From contig LNAC01000109.1 of assembly GCA_002007465.1 (NCBI GenBank), forward strand, positions 2,262,105 to 2,326,104: 64,000 bases of DNA, written 5' to 3'. This document shows, piece by piece, positions 1 through 20,000 of this stretch. The notes below the pieces were generated by a model. That model did not search any database, was not told the DNA's origin, and saw only the letters and a list, made by a program, of their open reading frames with translations. A program made the translations under genes and the position numbers. The stretch is from Ailurus styani. Its lineage: Eukaryota > Chordata > Mammalia > Carnivora > Ailuridae. The stretch's first letter is position 1. Each line of letters begins with the position of its first letter.

Positions 1-660
1 TCCCGGCCTCGGCGGCCACCCGGCGACAACCCCTGCGCCCCCGGCCGGGCGGGCGGGAGCGGCGCGGAGCCCGGGACTCCGAGCCCCCTTCGGGTCCCGC
101 CCCTCGGACCCACTCGGGGTCACGGACTCGCGTGAGCTCGGCGCCTTGGGCCCGCGGGCTGGCGGCCGGAGCAGAGGGTCCTGGATATAAACTTTTCGGC
201 GCCCCCTTGTTTTGGGGGGTCGAAGGGCTATTATCGGATACCCGTGGCGGGACGGAAGGCTGACCTCTCCCGCGGCCCGCGGAGCGGGTCCCGTCTCTGT
301 CCGCCAACTGTGCCTCATCACTGACCCTCCTGTACCCCCGCACGGGTGTGGACGGACGGCGGGACCGCGGTGGGAAGGGGCCGGGCGCGGGCCCCTGCCC
401 AGAGCCCAGCTGCGGGGCGCTCTGCGGAAACCGGGCCGCCGGGTGGGGCCGGGCTCCTCGGGCGGGCGCTGTCCCGCGGGGCGCCCCGCCGCCTCCGTCA
501 CCTGTAGCTCCCATCACCTGTGGCTCCCCACCCCCGTCGCGCTCGGGGTTTGCTGCCCGCCCCGGTTCCTGAGGGGTCAGATTCGCCCCCGGTCCACCTT
601 GCTGGCTTCCTGGCAGCCCCGGCCCGCGGCGTTTTCAGACCTTCCGGGGTTCCTGGTCTG
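1..660. promoter_or_regulatory. CpG-island-like sequence at the 5' side of STX1A intron 1
   Basis: Very GC-rich, CpG-dense sequence that fades by about 0.7 kb. STX1A exon 1 (about 10 codons) is not found here or anywhere before exon 2, so this is most likely the downstream shoulder of the STX1A promoter island inside intron 1. No start codon followed by the expected N-terminal residues is visible. The assignment rests on position relative to STX1A exon 2 and on the general habit of promoter islands to extend into intron 1. Confidence 0.55.
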
Positions 661-3600
661 AGTCCAACCTGAACCTATTTTTCCACCTGTGTCTCGGAGG
701 CCCCCGGGGTGTGGCTCTTGGGGCGGGGTTTGGGGGGAGTAAGAGGATGCGCAAGGCTCTGACCAGAGCCCACCGTCTCCTAGCCTTGACTGAGACCCCT
801 GCCGCCTGCTCCTCTTTCACCTCTACCCCCTTACACCCGGCTCCCCTGGACTCTGACATTTACCAGGACATTCTCACCTCTGCCCTTAGAGATGGCAAGC
901 CTGGGGGCGTGTGGGGGCAGTGAAGAAAATGAAGCCTGCCCGTGGGGAGGGGGGCATCAGGGCTCTAGACCAAGCTGACCCTTTCTGATCCCCTAGCCAA
1001 TCTCCCTGCTGTCTGGCAGGTGCCCTGTCCACAGTGCTAATCTGGGGTGGGGGGCAGCTAGCTCACTGGCTCCTCTGAGCCCTTCCTCTGCTACCCACTT
1101 GGAGCCAGAGACCAAGGTCCTCGTATGTGGAAAGTTTCAAGTGTGCTTTGGGCTTTTGACCCCCTGGCTTGACCTGTCTGTCCAGAGGCTCCCTGCATTT
1201 GTGCCCCATCTCCCCCGTTATACCTGTCTTGTCTCCTGGGCAGTCCGAAGCTGGGACCTGTACTCTCCTGCCTCCATCTCCCCCCTTGCTCTGGCTAGGA
1301 GCCCCCACCCTCCCAACAGACCTTTTATTCCTGGCCAAAGGCCCAACCCCCAGGGTAAACCTCAGGAGGTTTCAAAGGAAGAAGACGGTCCCTCATGTCA
1401 CAGATATGATGTCTAAACACTTCCCCCGCCAGCCCTTGCAGTTGCCCTCAAGCTTCCTGTGCTGTGTTGAGTCAGAAAGAATGTTATCTCGGCGATGAAT
1501 GGCCGTGTGGTGCATTTGCTCGTGTTCGGATGCCTGGTGGGTCAGATGAGAGTGTGTGTGGGAACCAAGTGGTCAGGGGAACACAGTCCATTCATGTGAC
1601 AGGCTCTCTGGCACATCAGCCTTCATCCCGTCTCCTGAAGGGGAAACTGAGGCACAAGAGAGCAAATGGCATGCCTGGTGGCTCAAAAGGGATGGTAGCA
1701 AGGGGCTTTGTCCCAAAGACAGACTTAGGCCTGGCTGGGACCAGGGACCCATGTGGAGGGCTTGGTTTGTAGGGAGCTTGAACCCAGGACTTCTGCTCTG
1801 GTGTGTGTCTCTGTGAGCCCTCGCCCCCACCCCCCGTGTACACACATGAACACTAGCCATGGTGCTCCTTTAGATGGCGAGGCCTGGGTGCTCTGTGGAT
1901 TCCCTGAGGCCTCCTCTCTAGACCCCACCCTGCCGGCATTCAGAGCCCACGGAGGCTGCTGTACTCCTTGCCAGGTGGCCCTGCCCACTGGACATCTCTG
2001 GCAGCCTGCAGGACCCCACACTAGGTGGGGCAGGACAGCTAGTCTGGGGAGCTGTCATTCCCACAAGTCTCCCTCTGGGCCTTTGGTTCCAGCCTGTAAA
2101 AGTAGAGAGAAGAAAACCTAGAGCCCAGTTTCTCAGGGCAAGGAGTGGTCACCTTAGTCTGACTCCATATTTAGGCGAGACCTTGAACCCCAGGAGTCAA
2201 AATCCCCAGGAACCAAGAGGCCGGTGTACTGGCTGGGCTGGACAGAGGTGGTGCTCCGGGCAGTGACTTGCACCCCCGCCAGCCCTCCCTCCCTCCTCCC
2301 CTCTCCTCCTTCCCCATCCAACGCCACCACATTTGGAAGGAAGGCAAAGGGAGCTTATTTATAAAAGTCACACTTGGGGAAGGAGCTGGCGCATTTCCTC
2401 AGCGCTCTGCAGGCCAGGCCCAGCGCTCCAGCCTTCCCCAGCTCCCCCTTCTCGTCCCCCTTATCCTGCAGTTGTGCAGACGGAGCGAAGGGATCACTGG
2501 GGGCCCTCAGAGATCAGAAGGGCCACCCAGGAGTCTCAGAGGAGCAAGGACCAGAGGGGCAGGGTCACAGAACCAGAGAGACTTAGGGCATGATGCCCCC
2601 AGACAGCCCCACCTGGCATGCCGCTGCTTCCACACACACACCCCCCCCCCCCCCCCCNCTTCTTGGAGCTGATCCACCCTTCCCTGGGCCCAGGAAGGTG
2701 TTTATCTTTGTGCTGATTCCCATGCAGGATATGGGGCCTGCTTCGGGAGCCAGAGGACAGAGAGGAGGGAGGGTTGGGGCCACCAGACGCTGGAAGAAGG
2801 GAACCTGGGGTGGCCCAGGAGGAGTTGGATAGAAATGGGAGGAGGGAAGCTGATCCAAAAGCAGGGACCCCTGTGAGTAAAGGCAGAGACTGGAACGCCC
2901 AACCAGGAAAGAATGGTGGGTGGTCTGATGCCTGCTCACTGGAGCAGCCGGGGCAGGCCTGGGTGGGCAAGCCCAGTACGTCCCTTTGCCCACCTGTTCC
3001 CCCTTTCTCTCGCATTGCTAGGAAGAGACAGGGTGTCCTGGGCAACACCAGGCAGGTTCTTGCCTTAACCTCTCTGCGCCCGAGGCAGCTGACCAGACCC
3101 ACCTTGCAGAGTGGAAGAATGGGGTTATAAGAGTAGGCCTCCTTCCTCCCCTTACCTCCTTGGGGTTTCCCAGAACGAACAGTGGGTTTCTTGCCCAGAA
3201 GAAACCTGGGGTGCAGCCAGAATGACCTTCAGGGACGATCTCGTCTTTCCTCTTTCACAGATTGGAAAAGTGAGGTCTGGAAAGGGCTGGGGATTTATCG
3301 AAGGTCACACAGTGTGTTGGGGGGAGTGGTACGGGGCTGAAGCCAGCTCGTTCCTCTCCACCTGCTGAGGCTGCCTCCAGGAGCTGCCCTGGGGCCCTGG
3401 TCAGGGGCAGGGATCTGGAGGCGAAGGGCATCCACGGGGTGGGGAGAAAATGAAGGGATCACATGGGGGCGGGAGGGAGCCCCTCTTTCCTGGAGACCCA
3501 GCTTGGCCTCACAGACCCCTGACTTAGCTCCGGGTCTCTGCTCTAGTGGGATTGACTTTGATTTGTCATTAAAAACAAGAAGGGGAAAAAAAAATAGCCC

Positions 3601-6600
3601 TTGAGGCAGACAACAGCCAACTTCTGCTCAGGAGGAATGAATCAACGCTGCGGCTGGCCTCCCGCCATCCATCCCCGGGGACGGGCCTGAAGGCTGCCTG
3701 GCCTCCAAGCCCCTTGGAGGAATCACACTTTTGTTTCCAGGAAGGTATCCTGGAATGCTGGAGTCTCTGCCAGGAGAGACCACCAGCACTGTCTGGCCTC
3801 CTCTGGAAGGGCTTCTGGCCAGGGCGGCCTTCATCCGGGATAGCTTGGCCCAGAGGCCTCATGAGGCCAGAGCCTATCAGAGAGAAGAAAGATCTGACCA
3901 CTGGTTCTCAACCCCAGGATGGAGGACTTTTTAAAAACTTAGCCTACCAGCACCAAACCCCTAAATTCTGATTCGGTCTCTCTAGAGTAGAACCCTGGAA
4001 GCTGGGCTTGGGGTTTTTTTTTTTTAAGCCTTCCAAGGGATCGTGGTGCTGGAACAGGGTTAAGAACCACCAAAAAAAAAGAACACACCATCACAAGTCA
4101 AATGTTGGATGGTTGTGAGAGGAAGAGGAAGAAAGTAGGTGTACCCTGGTTTCTGATTTGGGTGGGCCCTTGGGAATGGGGGGTTTCAGAGGAGGGGACC
4201 AGGAGAACAAGGCAGAACCTAGTTTGGGTCAGAGGGCAGGTAGGGTGCTCATATGATGCCTGGGTTTATCCTGAAGATGTCTGTAGCCCCGAGCTTGCGA
4301 CCACCCCCAGGCTCTGGCTGCCACCGCAGGTCCCCAGTCCAGTCAGCCCTCTTTCTGGTGCTGTGACTGTCACTCACAGAGGGCTGGCAGATTTCCAAGG
4401 GAGCTGGGGCCCTCATGATTCTCAACCATCTGGGTGTTCTCTCTGTGCCTGTCGGTGATGCCCACCCTGACCATCCCAGGACACAGGGAGATGCCAGCCT
4501 AGTTCCTGCTTCCTTTTGGGTCAGGAGTGTGTCTGGGTTTGGGGCTTGTCATTTATTTAGTATCCAGTGAAACCTGATTGGGGTCTTAGTTAACCTGGAG
4601 GATGTCTCTAGAAAGGTGCCCCAGGGCTCTGCCAAATGTGGATGAGGTTGCAGGGGGCCCCAGAGTCATGAGCCATCAGATTCTCTCAAAGTGGAACAAG
4701 GATTGGAACAAATGAAGAAATTAAGCAAAAAAGTCCTTCACTTGAGCCTAAAATCCAACCAAGTAGACAGTGGTGGGGAAGGGCTTGGGGCTTTTCTGGG
4801 CAGGAAATGCTATACGATCACTTACACTGATCTCTGGTTACATTAAAGAAGGTAGACCACGTAAAAAGAGGGAGGGGATGGATCAGCTCTTTGGTACCAC
4901 TTAGACCACAATTAGCAGCAGATTCAGTTTGTATCATGTATGGCAGAAGAAGATAGAGGGTGAACCAAACAAGTCTGGGGCAGGGGTTGCAACTTAGGGC
5001 CCCGGGAGGGATATGAGGGGAAGGGAATGGTCAGCTTGAGGAGAAAAACCCAGGGAAGGTATGGATGGTGCCATCAGATCTCTGGCGCGGCCAGCCCAGG
5101 GAGAGGGTACCAACAGGTTCTTTATGGCTTAGGGCCACAGGAAAGGGACAATTGGGGCAGCCCAAGGTAGGTAGGGCTGCCTGGGAAAGCCTAGTGAGCT
5201 CACCGTCAAAGGAGGTGTGCAAGCTGAGGCTGGCAGCTGAGGCCACAGTGGCTTTTCAGGTCCCTTAGGGCCTGAGAGTGTGTGGCTGTGTTTCTAGTAG
5301 AGAGGCGAATAGTGTGTGGGGAACCAAGGAGCGAGATGCTGACCTGGGGGAAGGCTTCTGAAAGCAGTGGCGTCTAAGGATGATGGAAATGTGCGCTGCG
5401 TGGAGTCAGCATTCCAGGCGGAGGGAACTGCACTGGGACAAGGGAAGGCAGCGGGTGGGGTGTGGAGGCAGGGAGATGATTTAGGTGGGATGTGCTGGGG
5501 TCCGGTTTCAGGCTGCGGCAGTGAGGTGACAAGGGGCAGTGGGTGAAAAGTCCTGAGGAGGAATAAGTGCCAGGACGTGGTAAGGAAGGGGTCCCCATGG
5601 ACAATCCTCTCAAGGTTTTCCTTGGAGTCCCCACTGCTGTGGTGTTGTGTGACCAACGCTATGAAGTCAGGCCCTCAGTCCTCTGATCAGCTTTGGGGCC
5701 AATCCAAATGCCACCTTCAGGGTGGACCCCAGCCTGGGAGCCCCAGTCGGGCCCTGGCCCCAGATGTCCCCTTCCTCAGCTCTGCCGGAAGGAGAGTGTG
5801 GGCCTCCTTCCTGCCAACCCTGTGTTGGACAAACTCCCTGACTCCAGCCATCAGTTTTCTGAGGAGGCCGTGGAGGGAGCAGGTCGGAGCTGCTGGATGC
5901 TGGACAAGATACGGCCTTATTTTACAGCTGGGTGGGCCAAGACCCAGGCCGAGCAGCAGCCCAGGTCCCAGGGGTCTCTGGCAATGGCTCTCGTCTCTGG
6001 AAACTCTGATGCCCTTGTCTTTGGCTCTAGCTGGTCATTACTCTTCCTGGGAGAGGAGCTGGAACATTCTCCTTCTGTCCTTTCCTGTCCATCCGTCTCC
6101 TTCTTGAGATGCCAAAAAGACAGAGCGGGCAGGCCGCTGAAGATCAGGAGCTCCTGGTGCCACCTCCCACCCTGGCAGGCTGCCCCGGAGGGGGACCTGG
6201 GCTCCTCCAGACTGCACTCTGCCTCAGTGTCCCTAAGGAGTGCTCCTCTAGCTTAAGTCCTGTGCCTGGCAAGGTTCAAAAGTATGGAAATGGCTCCTAG
6301 ATTCTCTTTGTCTATAGGTGGGCTTGGTTGGGGGGAGGGGGCCACCTGGTAGCAGCCACAGGCACTTGTGGGAGCGAGGATTTATTTTAGCTGCTGGGGG
6401 AGGAGGTGTGATCTCTTGATGAGAGGGGCCTGTCAGAGCCGCCTCCGTAAAGCTCCCAACCAACCCCCTCTGCTGTCTGGTCCCTCTCTGGCGGGGCAGT
6501 GGGACCCTGAGAGCCCCAGGGGCACAGCCCTTTACAGAACATGCTGTGCCTTCCCACCCTTCCTCAGCCTTCTGTCCCTGCAGCCAGGCATCCCTGTCCC

Positions 6601-7837
6601 CACCGTGTGCAGGAGCAAACAGACCCAGAGGGCATGTCCCTCAGCCAGTCACTGTCTGTGCAGGCACAGAACCTGGGTCCCTCCCCAGCAGGCCAGCTGG
6701 GCCCCGCCTCCTTGGTCCCCCAGCTTCACCATCCCTCGACTGCCGCTTGCCCCGTCCTCTGCTCAGACCCTGACGTGAGAGAGATCAAGGTGAAGGCCAG
6801 CGCTGAGCCTGCTCTCGCCTCCTCCCCGTGGGGCGCTGAGACCTGAAGAGGTGTGACCAAAACTGATGACCCCAGTGTGAGGGGCCCGGTCCCACCCTCA
6901 GTATCCTGGCCTTGGCCGTGGAGAGGGACTTGCCCTTGCCAGCAGAGCAGGCTGCCCCTGGAGATTTGGAAGCATGTAAGGCGGACAGTAAGGAGCACTG
7001 TCAGCACGCTGGAAGTCACAGGTGTCATTACTCCGCCCTGTTATGGGGATGGCTTTTGTCCAGCTGCTCCCAGTGTCGCGGGGTGGGCCTAGGGCAGGCC
7101 CTGAGCAAAGTGACATGACTGGCCTCTCAGGCTGGCTGGGCCCAGCTCTGGGCCTGGAGGGAAAGAGGATCGAGGTCTGACATCAAGCATGGCAAGGGGA
7201 GAGCTGGGTTTGCAGGGCTGCTCGCAGCCAGGATCGCTGGGGCCTGCGTGAGGCGCTGTGGGACGGCCTGTGTCTGGCCGGCCTACCTTTCCCGAGGCAG
7301 GTGTGCCTGGCACCCAGGCCTCCCACCCCCCGGCCACCCTCCTGCTGAAAAGGAGCTTGGGAACTTTGGGCCCCATCCTAATTAAAACCACGGGACTGGA
7401 AAGTAGAGAAGGCTGGCTTCCAGGCAGCGTGTCCCAGGCAAGGTCCGTGAGCTGGGGCCGCTAGCCAGGGAGCCAAGCGTTTCCAGCTGCCCCCTAGGGT
7501 GAGAGGTGTGCCGGGAGGACCCCGGTTCTATGGGGAAGGGGCAGGCAGCTGAGCAGGGGAAGGAGTCCTTGGTCCAAAGGTAGAGACTGGGCCCTGCCAC
7601 CAACTGGACGGGCAAGGCCTCTCTCCTTATGCTGGGGCCTCCAGGTCTCACCGTGGCTGGGAGCTGAGGGCACACCCAGACCTCGTCCCTGCCAAGAGGA
7701 CAGAGGCAGCAGTCGGAGCCCAAGGGCCGAGCCCATGAGCCTGCTGCATATGGGTGCTGGGCAGTTTGCGGTCCCAGGCCCAGCGGAACCCAGTGAGCCT
7801 GCCAGAGGCCCGCTCACGTGTACCCACCCCTGCACAG
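661..7837 (+). other. STX1A intron 1 (3' part), non-coding
   Basis: No conserved exon recognised. The stretch holds unique GC-rich sequence, a poly-C run with one N at 2641-2658, an L2-like stretch near 5300-5600, MIR-like fragments near 1600-1780 and 3250-3350, and a MER5-type DNA element at 3899-4071. Open frames here lack codon-level similarity to anything I know and are treated as chance. Confidence 0.6.
3899..4071. mobile_element. MER5A-like non-autonomous hAT DNA transposon fossil
   Basis: The element is bounded by imperfect terminal inverted repeats: CTGGTTCTCAACC at the left and GGTTAAGAACCACC at the right. This is the hallmark of the MER5 family. Its interior (CTAAATTCTGATTCGGTCTC, then a T-run) fits a decayed MER5 body. 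Confidence 0.7.
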
Positions 7838-14873
<7,036 letters not shown>

Positions 14874-16170
14874 AAGCCACCCCACCTGCCACTCCACTCG
14901 GGATGGTCTGCCCTCAGGAGGCCCCCTGGCTGCTGCTGCCTTCTGGCTCGGAGCCCCTTCCTTCCCACCCGGTACCGCTCCTTTCTCTGCCATAGGGTCC
15001 TCCATACCCACCCTGCCCTGAGCCGTCGTGTGCATGATCTCTGTGACAGTGTGTGTCTGTGCCGCGGAGCCAGCGGGGTGGGGCAGGTCAGCAAGGAACA
15101 GACTCAGGCCCTGCCCCAGGCCGCCTCACCCCTCCCGGGTGGCGCTGCCCAGAGTAGCCATGCTCCCTCTCCCCCTGCTGCCCGCAGTCCCACTCCAGCC
15201 TGGGGTCTGCCCTGTCCTGGGACCAGAGCACTCTCTGGACCCCAGCCTTGCCTCCTACTCACCGGCCCATCCGCCTTGACCTCTGTTGTCTCCAGCTGTC
15301 CCCTAAAGCTGAGCCCCCTGAGGGGTGGGGACCAGCTGGCCACATGGTGCTGCTTTTCAGGTTAGGGGAAGGGTGGCCCTGAGACAGCCCAGCTCTAAGC
15401 CTCTAACAGCTCATCACTGCCAGGGAGGTTCAGGGTGCCGTGGCCAGGTGGCTTCTGGCTGGGTCAGGACCAGGCTCCCTCCCTGCCTAGGGGCAGAGTC
15501 CAGCAGGTCTTGGCTGCCTCATCCTCCCTTCCCACATTCCTACAGCCCCAGGAGCAACCCCTCTGGGCTCTGCCTGACCCCAGGTAACATTCTACAAGAG
15601 GTTGTCTGGTGCCTGGTTTCCAGCCACCCTTCGAGCTCAGGAGGCAGATGGGGCCTGTGGGGCCTCTGCCATAGCCGAAGCCCACACCCCAGGCTAGCCG
15701 CCCGCCCCGGCAGGCCTCAGTCAGGTTTTCAAGCCATCCTGTGTTGCATGTTTGGGACAGTGGTCCCTGCTCTCTTGTGCTCTGGGAAGTCAGACGTCCC
15801 TTCAGGCCTGCGATCCTGTCCTGCCCTTGCTGTCCCCCACTGACGTGCCACGTGGGTGTCTGGTGTCTGGGATGCAGTATTGAGCAGCCAGCCAGGGAGG
15901 AGGACCTCCCTCCTCCCCACCCAAGAGCCCTCCTCCTCGTCGCCAGGCTGGGAGTGTGCATGCCAGTGCATGCGGTAGGGGGTGGGGCCACGTCTGTGTC
16001 CCACCTCCCCTCAGCTCTGCTCCTGCCCAGTGACTGTGACCACTGTCCGTGTTGCCTTCTCTAACAGCGACTTCCCTCCCCTCCTTCACCCCTTCACCAA
16101 AGGTCTTGGTACAACCAGCTGCCCATTTTGTGAAATTTTTATGTAGAATAAACATTTGTATCTGTATACT
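14874..16170 (+). other. STX1A: STX1A 3' UTR with poly(A) signal AATAAA at 16147-16152
   Basis: A long GC-rich 3' UTR follows the TAG stop at 14871-14873. The first canonical AATAAA lies at 16147, followed within about 25 nt by a GT-rich element (TTTGTATCTGTATACTCTG). Cleavage is therefore expected near 16165-16175. About 670 bp separates this from the BUD23 3' end on the other strand. Confidence 0.75.
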
Positions 16171-16852
16171 CTGCCTCTGCTCTAGATTTCTGTCCATGTC
16201 CCCGTCTTAGAACTTGGGGGTCAGTGTGCATAGCACCAACAGGAAGAAGGGACTCAAGCAGAGGGTCTCACGTCCTCCCTCACCCTTCACCCTCCATATC
16301 CTCTGGCCCCTCCATCCCAGCCTGAACACCTCCACTCCTGCTCAAAGCCTGATGCCCGTTCTGTACGGTGAGCCCATAGCTCTCCCCTCCTCCTACTTTT
16401 CCCAGAAGTCACAAGTGACCCCCAGACTGCCTGCCCTTCTGACCACCAGGAATCAGACAGGAGACAGGCCCCAAAGGCAACCAAGTGCTGGGCTGATCAG
16501 CAGTTAGTACAGCTCAAGGCCAAAGAAAGGTCAGCCCAGGCCACAGGCTGGATGATGCCTTTAACCAGAGGACAAGCAGAAACTGGACAATGGGCTCAGG
16601 TCAGCGGGTGCAACAGATATATTTCAGCCTGCCCCTCCCCTAATCAGCCTGTGCTGGAATCAATAAGCAGCCTGAAATTAAACCTACCTGTGTTCCCTAT
16701 GCATCGAGAGAGTACTTTTCATACATTTAAATTCTTCAAGCCTCATTTGGACCTGGGGCATCAGGCAGTAGCCCTGACCAGTAGAGGAACTCAAACAATG
16801 CGTTTAGGATCAGAGCTGGAAAATGCCAGAGCCACAGTTCCACAGAAAGCGG

Positions 16853-17037
16853 TTTATTGCTTTTAGAACAAGAACTTTTGTTAGGAAAGAGGAACGGTTA
16901 GAACTTGAGAACTTTTCTGTAACAGTATTTTGTCAGTTGATGGAAGTAGGCACTTCAACAGAGAGAACTCCCGGCGTGCAACAAGGCAGGTGACAACGGG
17001 GCACAGCCGGGCCATCCCAACACGCTCGGCTCGCCAC
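16853..17037 (-). other. BUD23: BUD23 3' UTR with poly(A) signal on the minus strand
   Basis: On the minus strand, AATAAA occupies 16858-16853, about 180 nt after the BUD23 stop codon. The transcript should end near 16835. This makes STX1A and BUD23 convergent genes. Confidence 0.75.
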
Positions 17038-20000
17038 TCAGAAGCGGGGCTTGCGCCTGCGGCCAGTGTACGGGGTGTCCGGTCTGACCTCCCTGTGGCA
17101 AGAAGTCATGGGCCAGTCTCAGTAAAAAGAACCAAAAATGCCCCAGGACCCCTTCAAATGTAGGGGAGCCGGGAGCGGCCTGAGACCCCGTCCTCCCCAG
17201 CAGCCCAGCCCCGGCCCTCACCTGCCCTGCCGCCTGCGGCGTGCCTTCTTCTCCAGCACCCACTGGCGGCTCTTCCTCACGATCTCACGCCTGGCAATCC
17301 TGTATGGGACCCTGTGCGGGAGACACCGCTCTGAGGGGACGGAAGGTGCAGCCTGGCCCCAGGCTCACCCACGTGGGGCACCACGTGGCTCCTCCCCGAG
17401 TCGGGTGCCCTCGGACGTCCCTTTCACCACAGAAGTTCCCACCTATAGACCCTCTCACCTCCCCCAGTGATCTTCCCCGGGGCCAAAGCGGTCGTTCAAG
17501 AGGTGAGCAGGAGGGGAGAGGCCCCCACTCCCTCACAGGCATCTCTGTGGTGGAGCACTACCTGCTTCCGCGTGTTTACTGGTCAGGTGCTGCCGTGAGG
17601 CAGGCAGGGAGCCCTGCTACTTTTAGGGCAACACAGGCCTGGATCAGCTCCTGAGCACCTGGTCCCATCCGAGGAGAGCCGGAGGCCCCGTGTGGTCACC
17701 TGAGCCCCTTGGCTGGCTGTGGGGTCGGCATGCTGGGACAGACCACGTAGGGGGCTCCCCACATCTATAGGTGTCTGAGGCCGGAAAACAAGGCTGCCAG
17801 CTTGCAGCAGCCCCGACAATGAGCCTCCGGGGCTGATCTGGGCCTCCAGCCCTGGCTGAGGAGAAAAGGACCCTCACACAGCCCCGTGGGAGAGAGGCCG
17901 AGAGGACAGGGAGAGCCTTTGCCCCCCAAACCACATCCCCACCTGGCAGCTGGGATCAAATGGCTTCCAGAATTCCTACCACGGAGGGCTGCTCGCCATC
18001 TGAGTAACCACCATTCCCCGAGCACCTGACTGCATGACCCAGGGATGTCCTACGGTGCCTGTAAGCCAGACTCGGCCCTAAAGAGCCCACGGCCCGGCCA
18101 TGGCGGGGACCAGCCACACCAGGCAGAGCGAGTGCAGGGGCCCAGCAGCTGCTAAGGGAGTGACAGGGGAAGGAAAAGCAGAGTCTAGGAAAAAGAAGAG
18201 GGCTGCTGAGGTAAGTGGGTATTTCTGCAGGCAGAAAGTGGGGCAGCACCAAGACCACAGCGCCACAAGATGGGGAGGCCGTGAAAGGACCGAGCTGAAG
18301 GTCAGGGGACAGAAGAGTCCTGTGTGCCTGGGATGAGAAGGGGAGGGCTCCCAATGGGATCCTGAGGATCTGAAGCACACGTTCCCTCCTTGCCTGAGCG
18401 CCAGTCCATCAGACTCTGCTTGCTACTACTTCTCATCTGTTCTGACCTAATAACAAAAGTCAGAATCATTTAAAAACAAAACAAAACAAAACAACAACAA
18501 CAACAAAAAACCTCAGGCGCCTGGATGGCTCAGTCAGTTGAGCATCTGACTCTTCATTTTGGCTCAGGTCATGATCTCAGGGTCCTGACACTGAGCCCCA
18601 CTTCAGGTTCTGCACTTAGTGTAGAGTCTGCCTGGGATTCTCTCTGCCCCTCCCCGCCACTCCCGCTCTCTATATACATACGTATATAAATACACAAATA
18701 ATAAATAAAATCTATTAAAAAAAATCTTGGGCGCCTGGGTGGCTCAGTGGGTTAAAGCCGCTGCCTTCGGCTCAGGTCATGATCCCAGGGTCCTGGGATC
18801 GAGGCCCACATCGCGCTCTCTGCTCAGCGGGGACCCTGCTTCCTCCTCTATCCTCTCTCTCTGCCTGCCTCTCTGCCTACTTGTAATCTCTCTCTGTCAA
18901 ATAAATAAATAAAATCTTTAAAAAAAAATCTCAATCTCACTTGTCTTATGGGCAAGGAGTGAGCGTGTTGTCCCTGCAGTAAGCAGGGGGCAGTGACACA
19001 ACGTGATCTACACCCTTCAGTGTGTACAGGTAGGGGTGCACAGAAGAAAATGAAGCGTGCCCACAAGCAGGGGGTAGGAATCTGAGGCACCAAATGCAAA
19101 ACAGGAGGCAGCTGCCAACCAGGGACTGGAAGCGCAGGACCGAGCAGCAGCAGTCTGTGTGGAAGGATGAGCCAGAGGGCCAGCTATGAACCACAGAAGG
19201 AGCGATGGAGGAGAGCCGTCAGGGCGGATGAAGGGAGCCGGTGGAGGCACTGAGGGCCCCAGACCAAAGATGCCAAGAGGGAAGTTGGTCGGAAGTGGCA
19301 AATGCCACAGGTGAACTGTCATCAGAGAGAGAGCGTCAGAGAGAATGATTAGAAATGTCAAGAACAGGAGAAGTTGGGGCGCCTGGGTGGCTCAGTGTGG
19401 TAAGCCTCTGCCTTCGGCCCAGGTCATGATCCTATGATCCCAGAGTCCTGGGATCGAGTCCCGCATTGGGCTCTCTGCTCAGCAGGGAGCCTGCTTCCTC
19501 CTCTGCCTCTCTGCCTACCTGTGATCTCTGTCAAATAAGTAAATAAAATCTTAAAAAAAAAAAAAAAAAAGGAGAAGTCCCAATTATCCTTCCAACGGAC
19601 AACAGCCTCCTGCCCCCCCTCCCCCACTAGGCTGAGGACCTGCAGAACTGGGGACACAGGCCCGTGCCGGACACTGCACCGAGCCCAAGCACACGCTCAC
19701 TCTATTCTTCAGCACGCGGCCCGAGGGCAGGCTTCCCCCCTAAGTAGATGAGAAACGGCTGCTTACCTAAGTACAGTTAGCGTGTGTCGTCTGTAGACAC
19801 CAGTGTGAGGACAAGAGGGACTGTGCATTGGGGGGAGGGGACTGAAGCACAGGCGGATCCTCTGTGAGGTGGGAGAGGGCGCCACTCGCTGGGAGCAAGT
19901 GGTGGGCACCTTAGAGCAGAACACACCTAGAAGAGCCCGCCCAAGTCCCCATGGGAATGCGCTGAGGAGGCTAAGGGAAATGATCACGGTGGGTGGTGGG

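Noticed and set aside
1..660. STX1A exon 1 within the window
   Set aside because: No ATG followed by the expected ten-codon N-terminus and donor is found; the exon must lie upstream of position 1.
18729..18800. tRNA genes in the SINE heads
   Set aside because: The heads carry tRNA-like A and B boxes, but cloverleaf pairing is broken and they continue into SINE bodies with A-tails and target-site duplications.
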